Below, in pieces: positions 1-8,273 of a stretch of DNA of 64,000 nt. Numbering within the stretch: the stretch's first letter is position 1; the number at the start of each line of letters is the position of its first letter. This DNA is from Lachnospiraceae bacterium UBA7160. GTDB taxonomy: Bacteria > Bacillota > Clostridia > Lachnospirales > Lachnospiraceae. The notes under the pieces were generated by a model. It was given only the letters and a program-made list of their open reading frames with translations, had not been told where the DNA came from and made no database searches. The position numbers and the translations under genes were made by a program. The stretch is from NCBI GenBank assembly GCA_002491565.1, contig DKWE01000131.1, forward strand, positions 5,127-69,126, in the 5' to 3' direction.

Positions 1-15
1 TAGCCATGCTTGCAT

Positions 16-88
16 GGATATTTGGCGGTGCTGTGTGCCAGTGGCACACGGTTAGCGCCGACCGAAGCGTAACGTAGAAGAAATATCC
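16..88. repeat. Nested inverted repeats left of ribU
   Basis: Three nested stems can be drawn by eye: GGATATTT (16-23) with AAATATCC (81-88), GGCG (24-27) with CGCC (56-59), and GTGTGCC (33-39) with GGCACAC (43-49). No T tract follows, so it is not an ordinary intrinsic terminator. It could be a structured RNA end, the tip of a mobile element, or the 3' end of a gene outside the window. No function is assigned. Confidence 0.4.
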
Positions 89-112
89 CGTTGCTTGCAG
101 CGGAGTATTTGA

Positions 113-141
113 TTGACATTAACAGAAATTGAATCTATAAT
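113..141 (+). promoter_or_regulatory. Promoter of the ribU transcript
   Basis: A perfect -35 TTGACA (113-118) and a perfect -10 TATAAT (136-141) are separated by 17 bases. They lie about 25 bases before the FMN riboswitch, so transcription should begin near 148 and include the whole aptamer. Confidence 0.8.
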
Positions 142-164
142 AGACGACGACAACTAAATAAGAG

Positions 165-280
165 GAATGTCTTCAAGGCAGGGTGAAATTCCCGATCGGC
201 GGTGATAGTCCGCGAGCGTTTAAATGCTGATTTGGTGAAACTCCAAAACCGACAGTATAGTCTGGATTTAAAGAAGGTGT
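165..280 (+). promoter_or_regulatory. FMN riboswitch (RFN element)
   Basis: The conserved RFN pieces occur in order: GGCAGGGTGAAATTCCCG, then CGGCGGTGATAGTCCGCGAGC, then GATTTGGTGAAACTCC, CAAAACCGACAGTATAG and TCTGGAT. RFN elements bind flavin mononucleotide and switch off riboflavin synthesis or uptake genes. The aptamer is followed about 95 bases later by an intrinsic terminator and then by a riboflavin transporter gene, so control by transcription attenuation is the natural reading. Confidence 0.95.
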
Positions 281-373
281 ACGGAATTTGTTAGGATTGT
301 TCTAACAACATGCACTTTTTCTGCCTGTCTGATAAATGCTTTGTTGACATTTTCAATACACCTTAAAAATCAT

Positions 374-416
374 AACACCTAAAGGCATTTCATTGCTTTT
401 AGGTGTTAATTTTTTT
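374..416 (+). terminator. Riboswitch-controlled terminator before ribU
   Basis: The arm at 374-387 (starting AACACCTAAAGGCA) pairs with TGCTTTTAGGTGTT (394-407) and is followed by AATTTTTTT. The T run ends directly against the GGAG ribosome binding site of ribU at 417-420. It is the expression platform of the FMN aptamer: FMN bound should favour this hairpin. Confidence 0.85.
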
Positions 417-431
417 GGAGGTGTATTCACG

Positions 432-1061
432 ATGAATAACAAAACAAAGAAACTCGCGACAGTAAGTATGCTCTGTGCTCTTGCCTATGTTGTAGCGGCA
501 GTTGGGCGTATCCCCCTGGTACTCTTTTTGAAGTACGATCCCAAAGACATTATCCTTGTAATCAGTGGACTGATTTTTGGCCCACGCACGTCATTTCTCG
601 TTGCATTCACTGTTTCCTTAGCAGAAATGGTTACTATCAGCGAAAATGGTGTGATAGGCTGTTTTATGAATATCATTTCAAGCTGTTCCTTTGCGTGTGT
701 GGCTGCATTTATTTACAGCAAAAGACGTAAATTATCGGGTGCTATTGGTGGGCTATTTTGTGGTTGGGGCTGTCAGGTTGCAGTTATGCTTCTATGGAAT
801 TATTTGATTGCGCCCTTCTACATGGGGTATCCGAGAGAAGCAGTCGTAGAATTGCTAATTCCGGCATTTCTACCTTTTAACTTGATTAAGGGTGGGTTAA
901 ATGCGTCAATTACTATGCTCTTATATAAACCTGTTGTTACAGCTTTGCGCCGCACTCATTTAATTGAAACTACTCAAGTGACAGAAAAAAGTCGATGGCA
1001 TGTCGGCGTTATTTTGGCAGCCCTGCTAATAATAGTAACTTGCATATTAGTTATATTGTAG
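432..1061 (+). CDS. ribU: Riboflavin ECF transporter S component RibU
   Basis: A 209-residue integral membrane protein with about six hydrophobic segments, the usual size for an ECF substrate-binding component. Family marks are the KYDPKD segment in the first third and the LPFNLIKGGLNA segment near residues 150-160, both typical of RibU/FmnP. It binds riboflavin and would work with the general ECF energising module (EcfA, EcfA', EcfT), not encoded here. The start is ATG 432 because GGAGGTG at 417-423 is correctly spaced; an in-frame upstream TTG at 393 lies inside the terminator hairpin and is not credible. The FMN riboswitch upstream supports the assignment independently. Confidence 0.93.
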   Translation: MNNKTKKLATVSMLCALAYVVAAVGRIPLVLFLKYDPKDIILVISGLIFGPRTSFLVAFTVSLAEMVTISENGVIGCFMNIISSCSFACVAAFIYSKRRKLSGAIGGLFCGWGCQVAVMLLWNYLIAPFYMGYPREAVVELLIPAFLPFNLIKGGLNASITMLLYKPVVTALRRTHLIETTQVTEKSRWHVGVILAALLIIVTCILVIL

Positions 1062-1242
1062 CTTCGTGCTTGTAAAACCTGAGTTGCTATAGTATGAAAC
1101 AGGTACTAGGAAAGGATATTTGCTTAGTGGTAGCATATAATAAAGGTGGTGAATCCCTTGGGAACTGTGGCGTTATACACAGTTTATTTGACACACCCGA
1201 TTACAATGGAAATCCGCCTCCTTACAGTCGTTATGTCAGACT

Positions 1243-2313
1243 CTATAATTTTGCTGATTCAAACTGTTCAAAACTGTCATATTTCTTGATACATCCACCA
1301 TGATCTGTAATGAGTTGTACAAAATCGCTTTCTACTCTTCGAATCGTTTCAGAAAGTTTATCAAGCTCGTTATAGTTGAAATCATTTAACAACTCATAAA
1401 CAGGACACCCCGCTTCTTTCGCATCATCTAACTCTCTTTGAAGACATACTGCGGAAAGAAACGCTACTATATAATTTCCTGTTTCACAGCACACATATAC
1501 TTTGTTGAATGTGGAACTGATTTCTTCATATAAGGAAGCAAGCCATGAAGCATTTACTTTATTTACTTCGTGACTTTTGTGTTCCGATACTTTCTCCAAA
1601 GGAAATGTTACATCCAGATATTCACACACATCTTCATATAATTTTATCGCATATTTTTCAACATCACGAATATCAATTGCCTTAATTACATTCTGGTAGC
1701 CATCTACAATGGTATGGGGAACGTTTGGAATCTTATTTTGTAAATCTTCAAATTGTTTCTTCAATCCGAAATGATAGTAATCATGATTATATACAGCCAC
1801 GGCATCAGCAAGTGTCATGATAACATGCCCTGCTATTTTTCGAACCTCTGATGCAGTATGATTTTGATTCAGCATAGCACGAAGCCTGCCTGCTAGTTCA
1901 CAACGCCCTGCAGCTATTTCTTTGACATAGTTATCATTCATTAAATTATTTTTCAATTTTGCCTGCATCGTTTGAAAACGTTCTACATCGCTTGCGCTAT
2001 TGAAATAAATGATATCAGCATCACCAACCAATGGAGACATATTTTCAAGCAAATCGGCAATTCTTTCAACTCTTTCCCACGATATCGGATATATATCGTA
2101 TCCCACACCTTCTATCATAAAATCAACTGCTAAATTATAACCCCTGTCTGATTTAGGAATATAATAACAATCAACATCTGATTTACTATTGGCAGTACCA
2201 TTAACATAGGAACCATAAAGTAATACAAGGCTGACATCATTGGCATATTCAGTCTTTACTTTATTTACGATCCACTTAACTAATTTGTCGTTTATCGCTT
2301 TTCGTTTTTCCAT
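1243..2313 (-). CDS. Nucleotidyltransferase-domain protein (MNT/KNT superfamily)
   Basis: A 356-residue soluble protein. The N-terminus carries the polymerase-beta-type signature: G34-S35 followed by D46-V-D48, which bind the nucleotide phosphate and the two metals. The remaining 250 residues are largely helical and resemble the HEPN-like or helper domain of aminoglycoside-type or unknown-substrate nucleotidyltransferases. Start is supported by AGGAGG nine bases before ATG and by a promoter further upstream. The substrate cannot be told: antibiotic nucleotidylation, protein AMPylation or a toxin-antitoxin role are all possible. Its AT-rich composition, like ribU but unlike the genes after 2.75 kb, fits horizontal acquisition. 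Confidence 0.8.
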   Translation of the reverse strand: MEKRKAINDKLVKWIVNKVKTEYANDVSLVLLYGSYVNGTANSKSDVDCYYIPKSDRGYNLAVDFMIEGVGYDIYPISWERVERIADLLENMSPLVGDADIIYFNSASDVERFQTMQAKLKNNLMNDNYVKEIAAGRCELAGRLRAMLNQNHTASEVRKIAGHVIMTLADAVAVYNHDYYHFGLKKQFEDLQNKIPNVPHTIVDGYQNVIKAIDIRDVEKYAIKLYEDVCEYLDVTFPLEKVSEHKSHEVNKVNASWLASLYEEISSTFNKVYVCCETGNYIVAFLSAVCLQRELDDAKEAGCPVYELLNDFNYNELDKLSETIRRVESDFVQLITDHGGCIKKYDSFEQFESAKL

Positions 2314-2357
2314 AATCAGTCCTCCTAAATCACGATCATCAAATGGTTACTTCCCGT

Positions 2358-2386
2358 ATTCTATCACACGATTCTGCTTATCACAA
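2358..2386 (-). promoter_or_regulatory. Promoter of the nucleotidyltransferase gene
   Basis: On the minus strand, -35 TTGTGA (2386-2381) and -10 TAGAAT (2363-2358) are 17 bases apart and lie about 45 bases before the start codon. Each hexamer is a near match to consensus. Confidence 0.5.
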
Positions 2387-2449
2387 GTATAGCGGATAAT
2401 TCTTCAAGACCGTATCCTCTCTTATTCTGTCATCTCGGGCCAGGAGAGG

Positions 2450-2625
2450 CATGTGTCTCAAGAGTAACGGAAAAGGAGAGTACAACAGAAGCGATAACCT
2501 ATTCGATTTACAGCGGTAAGGAATGACAGCGGAAGCATATGGAAAAGGGAAGCGTGCGCACTGGGGAATAGAGAACAGTCTGCACTTGGTGCTGGACATA
2601 GGCTTCCGTGAAGATGAGAGCTGAA
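2450..2625 (+). pseudogene. Remnant of an ISAs1-family transposase
   Basis: The plus strand encodes, in two frames, the C-terminal signature of ISAs1 (H-repeat type) DDE transposases. From 2461 a frame reads RVTEKESTTEAITYSIYSGK and stops. From 2550 another frame reads KRAHWGIENSLHLVLDIGFR, then EDES, and stops at 2622. The HWGIENSLH..LD..F.ED string is diagnostic of the family and contains its last catalytic acidic residue. The N-terminal two thirds are absent and a frameshift separates the pieces, so the element is dead. It sits at the boundary between AT-rich DNA and the GC-richer remainder. Confidence 0.8.
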
Positions 2626-2708
2626 TCAGGTTGGGTGCGTTTACCGTGACCTTCTCTACAAGATATATTGACAAATGGAAAGCATTGCGGTATTATAAGG
2701 ATGCAAGT

Positions 2709-2720
2709 TGAATCGATTCA
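2709..2720. promoter_or_regulatory. LacI-type operator candidate
   Basis: TGAATCGATTCA is a perfect 12-base palindrome with the central CG dyad usual for LacI-family operators. It lies 66 bases before the start codon of a lacI-type gene, so autoregulation is the likely role. Confidence 0.4.
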
Positions 2721-2785
2721 TTTTTGGGCAGTATGGGTGGTGTCTGTAGTAAAAATTGTATAGGTTAAAAGAATCAGGAGTTTTT

Positions 2786-3790
2786 ATGGCGACCATTAAG
2801 GATGTAGCAAAAAGGGCAGGCGTTTCCGTTGGCACTGTTTCAAAGGTTCTGAATGGAGTGTATGTGAGAGATGCGAACCGTTTGAAAGTAGAGGAAGCGA
2901 TTTCGCAGTTGAATTATCAGGTAAATACGTATGCGCGGGGTATGAAGGCGCAGTTTACCAATACAGTTGCATTGATTTTGCCTGATCTGGTGAATCCGTT
3001 TTTTGCCCTGCTGACAAATTATGTGGAGCAGGAGCTTTTCCGAAAGAATTATCGGATGGTGCTCTGTCTGTCGAGCGGGAGCTTTGAGAAGGAGCAGGGA
3101 TATTTTGCGGCGGCAAGACAGAATAAGATTGACGGAATTATCGGCCTGACCTACAGCGATGAGGCAGAAAAGTATGTTTCGGATGATATGCCGCTCGTAT
3201 CGATCGACCGGTATTATGAGGCACATATTCCGTGCGTCACAAGTGACAATTACCAGGGCGGGGTGATTGCCGCAAGACATTTTTACCGGACAGGCTGTCA
3301 TCAGGTAGCATATTTCCGTACCGGCGCAAAGACGGCTGGAAGTACGCTGGAACGTGACCGTGGTTTTCTGGAAACAAGCAGGGAGCTTGGCATGGAGTGT
3401 GTGCACATGGATTTTGGGGAAGAACCAGGAGCGCAGACAGCAGATCAGATTTACCAGTATCTGCAGGAATACCAGGCGAATACTTCCAGAGTAGTTGAGG
3501 GTATTTTTTTCAGCAGTGATGACCTGGCAGTGATGACTGTGGAGAAACTCCGCAGGGAGGGTATTCGCATTCCGGAGGATGTTCAGATTATTGGCTACGA
3601 TGGCCTTACAGTGCTGAACCGGGGGCCGCTGTATGTGTCCAGCATAAGACAGCCAATTCAGGAAATGGCGCGCTGCTGCGTCGAGCAGGTAATGCGGGTG
3701 ATTCACCATGAGCCGGCTCAGATGCTCACGGTACTCCCGGTTGAATTTGCCGAGGGAGGAACCACGAAGCCGCAGATAAGCGGCGGATAG
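2786..3790 (+). CDS. LacI-family transcriptional regulator
   Basis: A 334-residue regulator of standard LacI/GalR length. Residues 1-22 form the helix-turn-helix (ATIKDVAKRAGVSVGTVSK followed by VLNG, the hinge-helix entry), and the rest is a periplasmic-binding-protein-like sugar sensor, including the IIGYDG segment typical of the C-terminal subdomain. Start is ATG 2786, preceded by CAGGAG; an upstream in-frame codon at 2756 lacks a binding site. The next gene on the same strand, 153 bases on, is a GH13 amylosucrase-like enzyme, so this probably senses a sucrose- or glucan-derived ligand and controls it. A palindrome with a central CG lies upstream. Confidence 0.9.
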   Translation: MATIKDVAKRAGVSVGTVSKVLNGVYVRDANRLKVEEAISQLNYQVNTYARGMKAQFTNTVALILPDLVNPFFALLTNYVEQELFRKNYRMVLCLSSGSFEKEQGYFAAARQNKIDGIIGLTYSDEAEKYVSDDMPLVSIDRYYEAHIPCVTSDNYQGGVIAARHFYRTGCHQVAYFRTGAKTAGSTLERDRGFLETSRELGMECVHMDFGEEPGAQTADQIYQYLQEYQANTSRVVEGIFFSSDDLAVMTVEKLRREGIRIPEDVQIIGYDGLTVLNRGPLYVSSIRQPIQEMARCCVEQVMRVIHHEPAQMLTVLPVEFAEGGTTKPQISGG

Positions 3791-3943
3791 GTTAAGAGCT
3801 GACAAGCGGGTTGCAATGCGGACAAATCAGTGAGTCAGCAGATTTGTGCACCAGACCGCGTTGAAGTTTTTACCTGTGCAATCAGGTAAGCAAATGATTT
3901 GGTGTAATGATAAGCGTCAGGTACGTATTTCAGGAAGGAGAAA

Positions 3944-6151
3944 GTGAAAAAAACTGCCATGAGGAGAATAAGGAAAGCAGAAGTGGAAAAAAGTGGGAAA
4001 TCTGCCGTCGGGAGCAGAATGAAAGCAGAGGTTTTGAAAAAGAGTAAGAAGAGTGCCGGGGTGCCGGAGGACAGAGCGGAGGAGAACGGCAAGATGGTCG
4101 CAGAGATTCTGGAAAATAGCGAGAAAAAAGCTGCAGAAGACGCGGAAGATAGCGGGAAGAAAACCGCGAGGGTAGCGGAAGAGAGCGAGAAGAAAACTGC
4201 AGAAGCTGCGGAAGATAGTGAGAAGAAAACTGCAGAAGCTGCGGGAGATAGCGGGAAGAAAACTGCAGAAGCTGCGGGAGATAGCGAGAAGAAAACTGCA
4301 GAGGTTCCGGAAGATGATGCGGAAGAGAAAATCTTTGACCGCCGCTTTGCGCGTCATTTTGAGGAACTCCGCTGGCTGTACATGGAACTGTATGACAACA
4401 GCTCCATGTTTGCAGAACTCTGTGACAATATGAGGCGTTTTTACCTGGAGCGCCGCAAGGCGCTGAGAGCGTCTGATGCAGCGAGAGAAGCGAGCCCGGA
4501 CTGGTATAAGCAAAACGATAGGATGGGCATGATGTTTTACATTGACAATTTCGCAGGGAATCTGAAAGGCGTGCGGAGCAAGCTGGACTATATTGAACAG
4601 TGCGGAGTCAACTACATTCATCTGATGCCGTTTCTTGACACGGTGGAGGGCAGATCGGACGGCGGCTACGCAGTTGCCGACTTCCGGAAGGTGCAGGAAA
4701 AGCTTGGAACGATGGAAGATCTGGAGAGCCTTACCGATGCATGCCATGAGAAAAAGATCAATGTCTGCATGGATTTTGTGATGAACCACACCTCAGAGGA
4801 TCACGAATGGGCGAAGCGCGCGCGTGCCGGTGAGGGAGAGTATATGAGCCGGTATTTCTTCTTTGATAACTGGGAGATTCCGTCGCAGTACGAGCGCACA
4901 GTTCCGCAGGTATTTCCGACAACGGCGCCTGGCAATTTTACATGGCTGCCGGATGCGGGACATTATGTTATGACGTCCTTCTACCCGTACCAGTGGGATC
5001 TGAACTACCGCAACCCGCGCGTATTCAACGAGATGATGTACAATTTCCTTTTCTTTGCAAACAAGGGAATTGATATTGTCCGGATCGATGCGGTGCCATA
5101 TATATGGAAGGAACTGGGCACACAGTGCCGCAACCTGCCGCAGGTCCATACGATTGTCCGCATGATGCGTATCATTGGAGAGATCGTCTGCCCGGGCATT
5201 CTGCTGCTCGGCGAAGTGGTGATGGAGCCGGAGAAGGTGGTTCCGTATTTTGGGACGGTGGAGAAGCCGGAGTGCCATATGCTTTACAATGTCACGACGA
5301 TGGCGACGACGTGGCACACGGTTGCGACGCGTGATGTCCGCCTGCTGAAGAAACAGCTGGATATTGTGAATCATCTTCCGAAGGAGTACGTATTCCTGAA
5401 TTATCTCCGCTGCCATGATGATATTGGGTGGGGGCTGGACTATGCGACACTTGCCATGGAGGGGATCCAGGAGCGCTCCCACAAGGAGTATCTGAATAAT
5501 TATTTCCAGGGCTTCGCGGGCGCAAGCAACAGCCGGGGAGAGCTTTACAACGCGGATCCGGTAACTGGAGATGCAAGGTTCTGTGCGACAACCGCATCGA
5601 TGTGCGGCATTGAGAAGGCAGGCTTTGAGCAGGATCCGGATGCGATGGAGCGAGCGATTCGTTTTGACCTCATGCTTCATGCCTACATGTTCATGCAGTC
5701 CGGCATCCCGGTGCTCTACAGCGGGGATGAAATTGCGCAGGTCAACGATTATAGCTACAAGGAGGACCCGAACAAGGCGGCAGATTCTCGCTACATTCAC
5801 CGCGGTGCGATGCACTGGGATCTCGCAGAGCGCCGGACAGACGACAGCACGGTGGAGGGAAAGGTATTTCAGGGCCTGAAGAAGCTTTCGGATATCCGGA
5901 AGAGCGAGAAGGCATTTGTGTCCTATGCGGATACCTGGACCTTAGAAACATGGGATCAGAACGTGCTTTGTATGGGAAGATACTACGGGGGAGAAAAGAT
6001 TCTTGGCCTCTTCAACTTCAGCGAGAATGATCGGATCGCATGGATCAACGAGACAGACGGGCTCTATGAGGATCTGATTACCGGGAAGCGGATGGAGGCA
6101 CGCGGGGTCAATGTGCCGGCATATGGATGTTATTATTTGAAAAAGCTCTGA
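3944..6151 (+). CDS. Amylosucrase-like GH13 enzyme with repetitive N-terminal tail
   Basis: A 735-residue protein. Residues from about 135 onward match the amylosucrase group of GH13: the VDFVMNH-type loop, nucleophile D382 in RID, acid/base E424 in GE and transition-state D492 in CHDDIG. The 42-residue spacing of D382 and E424 equals that recalled for Neisseria amylosucrase (286 and 328). Amylosucrases hydrolyse sucrose or transfer its glucose to a growing alpha-1,4-glucan. No signal peptide, so it is cytoplasmic. Residues 1-125 are Lys/Glu/Ala-rich and contain six 11-residue repeats. Start is GTG 3944 with AAGGAG eight bases before. Whether it polymerises or only hydrolyses cannot be read from the sequence. 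Confidence 0.85.
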   Translation: MKKTAMRRIRKAEVEKSGKSAVGSRMKAEVLKKSKKSAGVPEDRAEENGKMVAEILENSEKKAAEDAEDSGKKTARVAEESEKKTAEAAEDSEKKTAEAAGDSGKKTAEAAGDSEKKTAEVPEDDAEEKIFDRRFARHFEELRWLYMELYDNSSMFAELCDNMRRFYLERRKALRASDAAREASPDWYKQNDRMGMMFYIDNFAGNLKGVRSKLDYIEQCGVNYIHLMPFLDTVEGRSDGGYAVADFRKVQEKLGTMEDLESLTDACHEKKINVCMDFVMNHTSEDHEWAKRARAGEGEYMSRYFFFDNWEIPSQYERTVPQVFPTTAPGNFTWLPDAGHYVMTSFYPYQWDLNYRNPRVFNEMMYNFLFFANKGIDIVRIDAVPYIWKELGTQCRNLPQVHTIVRMMRIIGEIVCPGILLLGEVVMEPEKVVPYFGTVEKPECHMLYNVTTMATTWHTVATRDVRLLKKQLDIVNHLPKEYVFLNYLRCHDDIGWGLDYATLAMEGIQERSHKEYLNNYFQGFAGASNSRGELYNADPVTGDARFCATTASMCGIEKAGFEQDPDAMERAIRFDLMLHAYMFMQSGIPVLYSGDEIAQVNDYSYKEDPNKAADSRYIHRGAMHWDLAERRTDDSTVEGKVFQGLKKLSDIRKSEKAFVSYADTWTLETWDQNVLCMGRYYGGEKILGLFNFSENDRIAWINETDGLYEDLITGKRMEARGVNVPAYGCYYLKKL
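4115..4312 (+). repeat. Six in-frame 33-base tandem repeats in the amylosucrase N-terminus
   Basis: Six consecutive 33-base units each encode an 11-residue variant of DSEKKTAEAAE (residues 58-123 of the protein). The last four units are nearly identical at DNA level, indicating recent expansion. The product is a highly charged, low-complexity, probably helical tail. Confidence 0.9.
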
Positions 6152-6216
6152 TTCAGCTGCTCCGGTTTCCAGAAGCCTGTAAAAACTCACGATACGAGCT
6201 TGCAACTCTTCGGACA

Positions 6217-6298
6217 TACTTCTCTAGGCAGCGGTTGCTGGAAATGTAAAGATTCACTTAGCCATCCAGAGGTACTTCTCCAGGCGGTTGCTGGCAAT
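6217..6298 (+). repeat. Imperfect direct repeat in the 6152-6478 intergenic region
   Basis: Two copies of a segment starting TACTTCTC and containing AGGC and GGTTGCTGG lie at 6217-6245 and 6273-6298, differing by a 3-base insertion and a few substitutions. No gene is seen in the 327-base interval; it holds this repeat and a terminator. Confidence 0.5.
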
Positions 6299-6308
6299 TA
6301 TATAGAGC

Positions 6309-6349
6309 AAAAGCGTAAGCGGCCAGTTAGGCGCTGCTTACGCTTTTTT
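6309..6349 (+). terminator. Intrinsic terminator after the amylosucrase gene
   Basis: AAAAGCGTAAGC (6309-6320) pairs with GCTTACGCTTTT and runs into TTTTTT (to 6349). It ends the lacI-amylosucrase transcript before the convergent trpB2 gene. Confidence 0.85.
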
Positions 6350-6478
6350 GATGAAAATGATTTTTGATACAATGCAGCTAACAGTGTTATTCAGTTAACG
6401 CCAGGCCGGAACGTATGTCTTTTAGGCGGCTGGCGAAACGATAATGTTTCAATTATTTCTGAGATGCCTCTTTGCGGC

Positions 6479-7867
6479 TCAGATTTCGTTCCCCGGGAAT
6501 TTCGGGATTCCGTCGAAGCCGGTCTGCAGATCCGCATCGGTCGGAATATAGTCTTTCATTTCCCCATTGTTGAATTTCTCATAGGCAACCATGTCAAAGT
6601 AGCCGGTTCCGGTCAGACCGAATACGATCGTCTTTTCTTCTCCGGTTTCCTTGCACAGAAGCGCTTCATCGATCGCGGCACGGATTGCGTGGGAACTTTC
6701 CGGTGCGGGAAGGATTCCTTCAATCCGCGCGAACAGCTCCGCAGCCTCAAACACTGATGTCTGCTCAACTGAGCGCGCTTCCATCAGTCCGTCTGCATAG
6801 AGCTGGGAGAGGATGGAGCTCATTCCGTGGTAGCGCAGGCCGCCTGCGTGGTTCGCGGATGGAATGAATCCGCTGCCGAGTGTGTACATCTTGGCCAGCG
6901 GTGTCACCATTCCGGTGTCGCAGAAGTCGTAAACGTACTTGCCGCGCGTCAGACTCGGACAGGAGGCAGGCTCGACGGCGATAAAGCGATAATCCTGTTC
7001 CCCGCGCAGCTTCTCGCCCATGAATGGAGAGATCAGGCCGCCCAGATTGGAGCCGCCGCCTGCGCAGCCGATGATGATATCCGGCTTGATCCCGTATTTG
7101 TCCAGCGCGGTCTTTGTCTCAAGGCCGATGATCGACTGGTGGAGCAGTACCTGATTCAATACACTGCCAAGCACGTAGCGGTAGCCCTCCTTGGAGGTCG
7201 CGCACTCAACGGCCTCGGAAATCGCACAGCCGAGGCTGCCAGTGGTACCCGGATGCTCTGCAAGGATTTTTCTTCCTACCTGTGTCGTGTCAGACGGAGA
7301 CGGAGTCACCTTTGCACCGTAGGTGCGCATCACCTCGCGGCGGAACGGCTTCTGCTCATAGGAGCACTTGACCATGTAGACCTGACAGTCCAGTCCGAGA
7401 TAGGCGCATGCCATCGACAACGCAGTGCCCCACTGCCCGGCTCCGGTCTCGGTCGTCACACCGGTAAGTCCCTGCTTCTTCGCATAATATGCCTGTGCGA
7501 TCGCGGAGTTCAGCTTGTGGCTTCCGCTCGTGTTGTTTCCCTCAAACTTATAATAAATATGCGCGGGGGTCTGCAGCTTTTCCTCCAGACAGTAGGCGCG
7601 GACCAGGGGGGACGGGCGGTACATTTTATAGAAATTCCGGATCTCGTCCGGGATCGGAATGTAGCGGTTGTCATTATCCAGCTCCTGCTTTACCAGCTCC
7701 TCGCAGAAGACAACTCCAAGCTCGTCCGCAGTCATCGGCTTTCGTGTGCCGGGATTGAGAAGCGGCGCTGGCTTGTTTTTCATATCAGCGCGGACATTGT
7801 ACCATTCCTTCGGCATCTCGTTCTCTTCCAGATAAATTTTGTAGGGGATGTTTTTCTTTTCATTCAT
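6479..7867 (-). CDS. trpB: TrpB2-type tryptophan synthase beta chain
   Basis: A 462-residue PLP enzyme that condenses indole and serine to tryptophan. The PLP lysine is K118 in the TSGSHKLN motif; GTALSMA, the glycine-rich phosphate loop CAGGGSN and the C-terminal GTGYFD segment are present. Length above 440 and the SGSHKLN form place it with the TrpB2 subgroup, which often acts without a TrpA partner; no trpA is nearby. Start is the ATG at 7867-7865, preceded by GGAGGAG; the longer reading frame to 7969 enters the T-box leader. A T-box with a Trp codon upstream shows that uncharged tRNA-Trp induces it, making it an indole-salvage or standalone Trp synthase. Confidence 0.93.
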   Translation of the reverse strand: MNEKKNIPYKIYLEENEMPKEWYNVRADMKNKPAPLLNPGTRKPMTADELGVVFCEELVKQELDNDNRYIPIPDEIRNFYKMYRPSPLVRAYCLEEKLQTPAHIYYKFEGNNTSGSHKLNSAIAQAYYAKKQGLTGVTTETGAGQWGTALSMACAYLGLDCQVYMVKCSYEQKPFRREVMRTYGAKVTPSPSDTTQVGRKILAEHPGTTGSLGCAISEAVECATSKEGYRYVLGSVLNQVLLHQSIIGLETKTALDKYGIKPDIIIGCAGGGSNLGGLISPFMGEKLRGEQDYRFIAVEPASCPSLTRGKYVYDFCDTGMVTPLAKMYTLGSGFIPSANHAGGLRYHGMSSILSQLYADGLMEARSVEQTSVFEAAELFARIEGILPAPESSHAIRAAIDEALLCKETGEEKTIVFGLTGTGYFDMVAYEKFNNGEMKDYIPTDADLQTGFDGIPKFPGNEI

Positions 7868-7940
7868 AATAGGCTCCTCCTTCTTAATTATGCGGCGGGA
7901 GTGCATAGAAGTTTCTTCTATATGCACCAGTAAACGAAGC

Positions 7941-8215
7941 ACAAAAAAACTCCTGTCTCCCACAATCAATCTGCTTGCAGGGACAAGAGTAAAACTCCTG
8001 CGGTGCCACCCGGCTTGGTATCTGCATACCCACTCAATGCATACGAATCATATGCGAAATTTGGTAACGGAGTATTCTTCTCCGGCTTGCATACTGTATG
8101 GTTCTGCTCGCCCTCAAAAGTCCATTCGCTTCCAGATCCGTCGCCGCGCTTCCACCGCCCGCAGCTCTCTGTACACGAAAAAACGGAAGTTACTTACTCT
8201 TTCTCAACGGTTTAT
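7941..8215 (-). promoter_or_regulatory. T-box leader, probable tryptophan specifier
   Basis: On the minus strand the T-box signature GGGTGGCACCGCAGG occurs at about 8013-7999. It is followed by a terminator-like stem ending in CAGGAGTTTTTTTG near 7954-7941. Upstream, within the Stem I region, GCGAATGGACTTTTGAG carries TGG at 8124-8122 in the position and context expected for the specifier codon. TGG reads tRNA-Trp, matching the tryptophan synthase downstream. The interval 7868-8223 contains no gene other than this leader. Confidence 0.9.
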
Positions 8216-8223
8216 TGTTATTT

Positions 8224-8252
8224 TTTATAGCACATCCCCGGGAACTTGTCAA
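8224..8252 (-). promoter_or_regulatory. Promoter of the trpB2 transcript
   Basis: Minus strand -35 TTGACA (8252-8247) and -10 TATAAA (8229-8224) with a 17-base spacer, immediately upstream of the T-box and just beyond the stop codon of the MATE gene. Confidence 0.8.
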
Positions 8253-8273
8253 CGGTTTTGTGAAAATTTAGCG

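Noticed and set aside
1094..1303. Plus-strand open frame of 69 codons after ribU
   Set aside because: No ribosome binding site, no recognisable domain, and its end overlaps the well-supported minus-strand nucleotidyltransferase gene.
2840..3805. Long minus-strand open frame opposite the LacI gene
   Set aside because: Shadow of the coding strand; low-complexity Cys/His/Arg composition, no binding site, while the plus strand encodes a clear LacI protein.
4115..4312. CRISPR-like array
   Set aside because: The 33-base repeats are contiguous and in frame, without spacers; they encode a peptide repeat.
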